Shown here: positions 7,343 to 10,841 of the stretch, one piece after another
Layout of the letters: the number at the start of each line of letters is the position of its first letter
Position numbering within the stretch: position 1 is the first letter of the stretch
Source of the DNA: CAZSIA01 sp045126355
Lineage (GTDB): Bacteria; Bacillota_I; Bacilli_A; Acholeplasmatales; Anaeroplasmataceae
Reading direction: 5' to 3'
Assembly: GCA_045126355.1 (NCBI GenBank)
Contig: JBGVOE010000064.1
Span: 1 to 10,841, forward strand
Length of the DNA stretch: 10,841 bases
The notes under the pieces: model-generated
What the model saw: the letters and a program-made list of their open reading frames with translations, nothing else
Told to the model about the DNA's origin: nothing
Databases searched by the model: none
Program-made: the position numbers and the translations under genes

Positions 7343-7388
7343 GATATTACCTCCTATACCTAATAAATTATACTTCTAATACATAAAT

Positions 7389-7417
7389 ATTATAATCTTA
7401 TATTTTATTATATTCAA
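7389..7417 (-). promoter_or_regulatory. Promoter of the lemA-DUF3137 operon
   Basis: The -35 TTGAAT (7417-7412) and a perfect -10 TATAAT (7394-7389) are 17 bases apart and about 47 bases before the lemA start. No hairpin terminator is visible between the end of the abiEii gene and this promoter. Confidence 0.8.
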
Positions 7418-7479
7418 GAAATATTAGAAAAATCGCTAGGTAAGTAACTTTTCAAACATACAAATAAACAATATTTTTT

Positions 7480-8415
7480 TTATTCTCCAATTTTCTCAAA
7501 AATTAAATTTATTTCTTCGAAAACATCCATAACTTCTTTAAACTCTTGTTTTTCATCCGTATAAAGTAGTGTTTTATGTAACGACTCATAAATTTTAATT
7601 ATTTTAGAATCAAAAGAGTTTTTCCATTCATTAAAATTATATGTTTCTTTTAAATTATATTGTTCATGAATTTTTCTCTTTTCAAAAAAAATCGAATCAG
7701 TATTTTTAGTTAATAAAATTAATTTTTTCAATTCTTCTTTATCCATTAAAAATGATTTTATTTCTGGTTGTCTATATAATTTTACAACATCATATATATG
7801 ACGAACTTTTGTCTCTAAGGTTTTACATATTGCATGTCTTTTTACAGCAAATACTTTATCTAAAAAAGTTCTTTCAATATTTAAAACATTAAGTGTAACA
7901 GTCTCAAGCTCATACATTAATATTTCTTCTGTAAATTTTTTATCTTCTAAATATTCATGTATATAAGATTTAAAAGATTTCTTAGAAAAAGGTTCTGGAC
8001 GAACACTGCACCCAATCTCTAATTTAACCTGATTCATTCTATTTTCAAGCCAAACATAAGAACTCTTATTTTTATTATTTCGTTCAGCATCTATTTTTAA
8101 AATGTTAAATCCTTCAGTTATAATTTCTTCAATCTTCTTTAATTCTCTATCATATTGTTTTTCAGTTAAATCATTTATAGGAATAAAAGTTAAATCTATA
8201 TCTTCAGAAAATCGTTCAATAGAATTTGGATAACATTTGCTTAGAGATGTCCCACCTTTGAATACACAATAATCACAATATATACTTTTTTCAAGATTTT
8301 TTAACATCATCACTATATAATAATCTCTTTCAATCGCTTCTTCTGGTAGATGTTTATAAGATGCAACAATACTAATTAATTGTTTAAATTCATTTTTATA
8401 ATTGTGCAATTTCAT
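7480..8415 (-). CDS. AbiEii/AbiGii-family nucleotidyltransferase toxin
   Basis: Toxin of a type IV toxin-antitoxin pair. Characterised AbiEii proteins are DNA polymerase beta-like nucleotidyltransferases that arrest growth, and the pair can abort phage infection. The signature FKGGTSLSK is at 52-60, and FSEDIDL is at 69-75 with the metal-binding Asp72 and Asp74. VKLEIG near 130-135 is a candidate for the third acidic position. ERTFLDKVFAVKRH (181-194) and RHIYDVVKL (205-213) are the typical downstream helices. All key residues are intact, and 311 residues is normal. The start overlaps the end of the antitoxin gene by 20 bases. Its GGAGG ribosome binding site lies inside that gene, which couples toxin synthesis to antitoxin translation. 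No clear terminator follows. Confidence 0.93.
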   Translation of the reverse strand: MKLHNYKNEFKQLISIVASYKHLPEEAIERDYYIVMMLKNLEKSIYCDYCVFKGGTSLSKCYPNSIERFSEDIDLTFIPINDLTEKQYDRELKKIEEIITEGFNILKIDAERNNKNKSSYVWLENRMNQVKLEIGCSVRPEPFSKKSFKSYIHEYLEDKKFTEEILMYELETVTLNVLNIERTFLDKVFAVKRHAICKTLETKVRHIYDVVKLYRQPEIKSFLMDKEELKKLILLTKNTDSIFFEKRKIHEQYNLKETYNFNEWKNSFDSKIIKIYESLHKTLLYTDEKQEFKEVMDVFEEINLIFEKIGE

Positions 8416-9097
8416 ATATTTCCTCCATTGTAGGATGTTTATAAACAGATAAATCAGATAAATATTTATGTAGATTATTTTCTTTATCGAAGTAATTTAA
8501 TATCTCTTGTAAAAAAGAAATAGTAGATTTTTTATAATTGATAGTTCTGATTACATCTTCAAAAGTTTTTTCATCATATTCTTCCGCAATCTCTTTAACA
8601 AAACTTATAAAGGCAGGATAATTAATATCTTCAATATTGTAAAAATCCTGTAGAACTTCTAACGCGTGTATCATTTTCTTTATTTCATTAGAAAAATAAA
8701 TAGATACTCTTTTTATACATACATTCTTAATGTTTTTAGTTTGATTTTCTAATGAAGATGATATAACATTGATAGTTTTAGGTACTTGTGTAGTAAGATT
8801 TAGTGAATTATATAAACTATAACCTACTACTGTTCCGCTATTGTTAGATGTAAAAGTGTCAACTATTTCAGCAGTTGAAATTGGTACAATACCATATTTA
8901 CTAACAAGCGGTAAATGATATATTCCTTTCGAAATTTTAATAAGTTCTCCACTTTTTTCCATTCTTTCTAGCGTCTTATAATAAGCCATCTCAGTTACTT
9001 TGCTATGTAATTTTTCACTAAACATCTCGCTCGCAAAAATTAATTCATTTGCATTATAACCTTGCAAAACTTCTTTTATATAATCATAACAATTCAT
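8396..9097 (-). CDS. AbiEi-like antitoxin / transcriptional repressor
   Basis: Antitoxin partner of the AbiEii toxin. In type IV AbiE systems the antitoxin does not bind the toxin stably; it counteracts its effect and represses its own operon. The N-terminal part (about 15-65) reads as a winged helix, ending in LERMEKSGELIKISKGIYHLP. The central GYSLYNSLNLTTQVPKTINVIS is a signature of the AbiEi/DUF6088-like family. The longest frame begins at a GTG at 9106, but TAGGTG forms a ribosome binding site 6 bases before the ATG at 9097, and that start is preferred (233 residues). It is first gene of the operon and overlaps the toxin gene by 20 bases. Confidence 0.88.
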   Translation of the reverse strand: MNCYDYIKEVLQGYNANELIFASEMFSEKLHSKVTEMAYYKTLERMEKSGELIKISKGIYHLPLVSKYGIVPISTAEIVDTFTSNNSGTVVGYSLYNSLNLTTQVPKTINVISSSLENQTKNIKNVCIKRVSIYFSNEIKKMIHALEVLQDFYNIEDINYPAFISFVKEIAEEYDEKTFEDVIRTINYKKSTISFLQEILNYFDKENNLHKYLSDLSVYKHPTMEEIYEIAQL

Positions 9098-9124
9098 TAC
9101 TAACACCTACCATTCATTTAACAC
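9090..9124 (-). repeat. Direct repeats at the abiEi start, possible operator
   Basis: On the minus strand GTGTTAAATGAATG (9124-9111) is followed by GTGTTAGTAATGAATTG (9106-9090); the GTGTTA cores are 18 bases apart. They lie between the -10 and the start codon, where an AbiEi-type autorepressor could bind. The second copy includes the start codon, so the resemblance may be chance in AT-rich DNA. Confidence 0.3.
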
Positions 9125-9128
9125 TTTT

Positions 9129-9157
9129 ATATTATTACATATCTTAAAATTTGTCAA
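9129..9157 (-). promoter_or_regulatory. Promoter of the abiE operon
   Basis: The -35 TTGACA (9157-9152) is a perfect match. The -10 TAATAT (9134-9129) is 17 bases away, about 31 bases before the chosen start. The pair matches the base pattern of the riboswitch-operon promoter at 10805-10833. Confidence 0.75.
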
Positions 9158-9193
9158 GTTTTTTTCTTTTTTACTAGAATTTTATTCTCAATT

Positions 9194-9214
9194 AAAAGGT
9201 GCAATAAAGCACCT
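9194..9214 (-). terminator. Rho-independent terminator of metK
   Basis: On the minus strand AGGTGC-TTTATT-GCACCT forms a six-pair stem, followed by TTTAATT. It begins about 7 bases after the metK stop codon. The T tract is short and interrupted, so efficiency is probably moderate. Confidence 0.75.
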
Positions 9215-9220
9215 AATTAT

Positions 9221-10375
9221 TTATAAATATTTTTTTAAAATTTCTACCTTATCTAATCTTTCCCAAGGTAAGTCTAAATCAATTCTACCCATATGTCCGT
9301 ATGCGGCAATTTGACGATAAATTGGACGTTTTAAATCTAGGCTAGTAATGATTCCTTTAGGTGTTAAGTTAAAGTTTTCTCTTACTGCTTTTACAATAAT
9401 AGCTTCATCAACTTTACTTGTTCCAAATGTTTCTACTAAAACACTTGTTGGTTCAGCAACACCAATTGCATAAGATAATTGGATTTCACATTTTCTTGCT
9501 AGTCCACTTGCTACAATATTTTTAGCGATATAACGAGCCATATATGCAGCACTTCTATCTACTTTACTAGGGTCTTTTCCTGAGAATGCTCCTCCACCAT
9601 GGCGAGAGTATCCACCGTATGTATCAACGATAATTTTTCTACCAGTTAAACCAGTATCTCCTTGAGGACCACCAATTACGAATCTTCCTGTTGGATTTAC
9701 TAAATATTTAGTTTCACTATTTAATAAGTGAGCTGGAATAATAGGTAAGATTACATGTTCGTATAAATCTTTTTTGATTTGTTCTTGAGTAACACTATCA
9801 GAATGTTGAGTTGAAATTAAGATAGTATCAATACTTACTGGATTACCTTCTTCATCATATAAAACAGTAACTTGAGTTTTACCATCTGGTCTTAAATAAT
9901 CAACCACTTTTTCTTTTCTGATATCAGCTAAACGTTTAGCTAATTTATGTGCTAATGTGATTGGAAGTGGCATAAGTTCCTCTGTTTCATCACATGCATA
10001 ACCAAACATAATACCTTGGTCACCTGCACCTTGAGCTTTTTCTTCTAATTCATCAACACCCATAGCGATATCACCACTTTGAGGGTCAATTGCACTTAAT
10101 ACAGCTAAGTTTTCAGCATCAAAACCGAATTTACCACGAGTATATCCGATTTCTTCAACTGTATTTCTAACGATTTGTTGAACATTATATAATGCGTTTG
10201 TGCTGATTTCTCCACAAACCATTACTAAACCTGTTGTACAAATAGTTTCACACGCAACACGTGCATTTGGATCTTTTGATAAAATATCATCTAAAATCGC
10301 ATCGGAGATTTGGTCAGCAATTTTATCTGGATGTCCTTCAGTAACACTTTCTGATGTAAATAAACGTCTTTCCAT
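9221..10375 (-). CDS. metK: S-adenosylmethionine synthetase
   Basis: MetK makes S-adenosylmethionine from methionine and ATP, releasing phosphate and pyrophosphate; it is a cytoplasmic tetramer. All signatures are intact: VTEGHPDK (11-18), GAGDQGIMFGYA (116-127), the glycine-rich FVIGGPQGDTGLTGRK (232-247) and GGGAFSGKDPSKVDRS (260-275). At 384 residues it is of usual length. The ATG overlaps the TAA stop of the TSCPD gene by one base (TAATG). AAGGAGG lies 13 bases upstream, inside that gene, so translation is probably coupled. The operon starts with a SAM-I riboswitch, so high SAM should shut off its own synthesis. Confidence 0.99.
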   Translation of the reverse strand: MERRLFTSESVTEGHPDKIADQISDAILDDILSKDPNARVACETICTTGLVMVCGEISTNALYNVQQIVRNTVEEIGYTRGKFGFDAENLAVLSAIDPQSGDIAMGVDELEEKAQGAGDQGIMFGYACDETEELMPLPITLAHKLAKRLADIRKEKVVDYLRPDGKTQVTVLYDEEGNPVSIDTILISTQHSDSVTQEQIKKDLYEHVILPIIPAHLLNSETKYLVNPTGRFVIGGPQGDTGLTGRKIIVDTYGGYSRHGGGAFSGKDPSKVDRSAAYMARYIAKNIVASGLARKCEIQLSYAIGVAEPTSVLVETFGTSKVDEAIIVKAVRENFNLTPKGIITSLDLKRPIYRQIAAYGHMGRIDLDLPWERLDKVEILKKYL

Positions 10376-10623
10376 TATGCTTCTAATACCTCCTTGATTG
10401 CTTTTGCTAATTGGTCTGCACAGCTTGTATCTCTAGGACCACAAGTGTTTCCTCTTAATACTTCTTCGATTTCAACTAATGATTTACCTTCACATAAACG
10501 TGAGATAGCTTTTAAATTTCCGTTACATCCACCTACAAATGATAAGTTAAAGATTTTACCATCTTCATAATCAAATGATATTTCACGTGAACATACACCT
10601 TTTGTTTTATATACTTTTTTCAT
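10375..10623 (-). CDS. Small TSCPD-domain protein (TIGR03905 type)
   Basis: An 82-residue protein resembling the stand-alone TSCPD family, related to the C-terminal domain of some B12-dependent ribonucleotide reductases. The biochemical role is unknown. It has the family pattern F-V-GGCNGNLKAI, RLCEG, and CGPRDTSCADQLAKAI, with Cys11, Cys33, Cys44, Cys61 and Cys68 as possible metal or redox ligands. The name-giving motif here is TSCAD rather than TSCPD. The frame is open up to 10686, but that would run the coding region through the riboswitch terminator. The ATG at 10623 has GGAGG 6 bases upstream and starts the family's usual MKK-Y-T-GVCS N-terminus. Its stop overlaps the metK start by one base, so the two are one SAM-controlled unit. 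Confidence 0.9.
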   Translation of the reverse strand: MKKVYKTKGVCSREISFDYEDGKIFNLSFVGGCNGNLKAISRLCEGKSLVEIEEVLRGNTCGPRDTSCADQLAKAIKEVLEA

Positions 10624-10640
10624 AATTTTCCTCCTTGTGT

Positions 10641-10669
10641 AAAATAAAAAGTCCTTATGAGAGAAGGAC
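10641..10669 (-). terminator. SAM-responsive terminator of the riboswitch
   Basis: On the minus strand GTCCTT-CTCTCAT-AAGGAC forms a six-pair stem followed by TTTTTATTTT. The loop and part of the 5' arm (TTCTCTCAT, 10665-10657) are perfectly complementary over nine bases to ATGAGAGAA (10686-10678), which contains the 3' strand of aptamer helix P1. That alternative pairing is the antiterminator. With SAM bound, P1 holds its strand and the terminator forms. Confidence 0.93.
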
Positions 10670-10680
10670 CTAGATTTTTC

Positions 10681-10773
10681 TCTCATTGTTGGTTAAACCC
10701 TCGTCATTAAGCACCTAATTTAATAGGTTGCTGCTGCTTCATTGGCGACTAACCTCCACAGCTCTTAATAAGA
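10681..10773 (-). promoter_or_regulatory. SAM-I (S-box) riboswitch aptamer
   Basis: On the minus strand this leader shows the S-box core in order: AAGAG, TGGAGG, ATGAA, GCAACC and AGGTGCT-AATGA. Helix P1 pairs TCTTATT (10773-10767) with AATGAGA (10687-10681), seven pairs with one G-T. Helix P3 is ACCTA-TTAAAT-TAGGT (10728-10713). The aptamer binds S-adenosylmethionine and, through the adjoining terminator, turns off transcription of the TSCPD gene and metK when SAM is plentiful. It is not a T-box, because specifier-loop and T-box bulge sequences are absent. Confidence 0.95.
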
Positions 10774-10804
10774 TATTTTACATATTTATTAATTTTCCTC
10801 ATAT

Positions 10805-10833
10805 ATATTACAATATATGACTTATCTTGTCAA
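10805..10833 (-). promoter_or_regulatory. Promoter of the SAM-riboswitch operon
   Basis: A perfect -35 TTGACA (10833-10828) and -10 TAATAT (10810-10805) have a 17-base spacer. Transcription would start near 10798, about 25 bases before riboswitch helix P1. Confidence 0.75.
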
Positions 10834-10841
10834 GAAAAAAT

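Noticed and set aside
7432..7479. Terminator after the abiEii gene
   Set aside because: The region is AT-rich but I could not find a stem with adequate pairing before a T tract.
7343..9220. Insertion-sequence or integrase boundaries around the abiE pair
   Set aside because: I found no transposase, terminal inverted repeats or target-site duplications flanking the two genes.
10200..10397. Plus-strand open frame of 65 codons
   Set aside because: It is antisense to the start of metK and the end of the TSCPD gene, where minus-strand protein motifs are strong.
10624..10686. Extended N-terminus for the TSCPD protein
   Set aside because: It would pass through the riboswitch terminator and lacks a ribosome binding site, whereas the ATG at 10623 has GGAGG upstream.
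10641..10798. T-box leader as an alternative to the SAM riboswitch
   Set aside because: The S-box core elements and P1/P3 pairings are present, and the T-box bulge sequence is not.
1..10841. UGA read as tryptophan (Mycoplasma code)
   Set aside because: All frames are complete with TGG for tryptophan and no in-frame TGA, and an RF2 gene is present.

Overview
This is a core-plus-accessory segment from a low-GC, Gram-positive-type bacterium. Every gene lies on the minus strand. A full-length SecA, a long-form HPF, an S-box (SAM-I) riboswitch and A-box/TATAAT-like promoters with AGGAGG-type ribosome binding sites all point to Bacillota or to the Acholeplasma/Izemoplasma side of the Mollicutes. 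A release factor 2 gene is present, tryptophan is written TGG, and no reading frame needs TGA as a sense codon. That argues for the standard code and against Mycoplasma/Spiroplasma. The species is not identifiable by eye.

Layout, following transcription from the right edge leftwards. (1) 10841-9190: a TTGACA promoter, a SAM-I riboswitch with its own terminator, a small TSCPD-domain protein and metK, joined by a one-base TAATG overlap; a terminator follows metK. (2) 9157-7480: a type IV toxin-antitoxin pair of the AbiE family (AbiEi antitoxin, then AbiEii nucleotidyltransferase toxin, overlapping by 20 bases) under its own promoter. (3) 7417-5821: lemA and a DUF3137 membrane-protein gene with one strong promoter, a terminator-like hairpin between them and a clear terminator at the end. 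(4) 5736-4371: a DUF1016/YhcG-type PDDEXK nuclease followed 7 bases later by a small two-CxxC protein. (5) 4337-4012: a cold-shock protein gene with its own promoter and terminator. (6) 3991-3332: hpf, also monocistronic. (7) 3311-1: secA followed by prfB, whose 3' end is cut by the window edge.

The hpf-secA-prfB order is the common Bacillota arrangement, in which comFA-comFC often sits just upstream of hpf. The small zinc-ribbon protein at 4371-4745 resembles the start of ComFC and may be a remnant of it. The stretch from about 4371 to 9160 between the core blocks looks accessory: a toxin-antitoxin pair, a nuclease of a family often seen near defence genes, and the LemA/DUF3137 pair.

I see no tRNA, rRNA, CRISPR array, transposase or insertion-sequence ends. 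No gap between genes exceeds 300 bases. Several annotated starts were moved inward from the longest reading frame because the ribosome binding site decides them (hpf, DUF1016 protein, abiEi, TSCPD protein).
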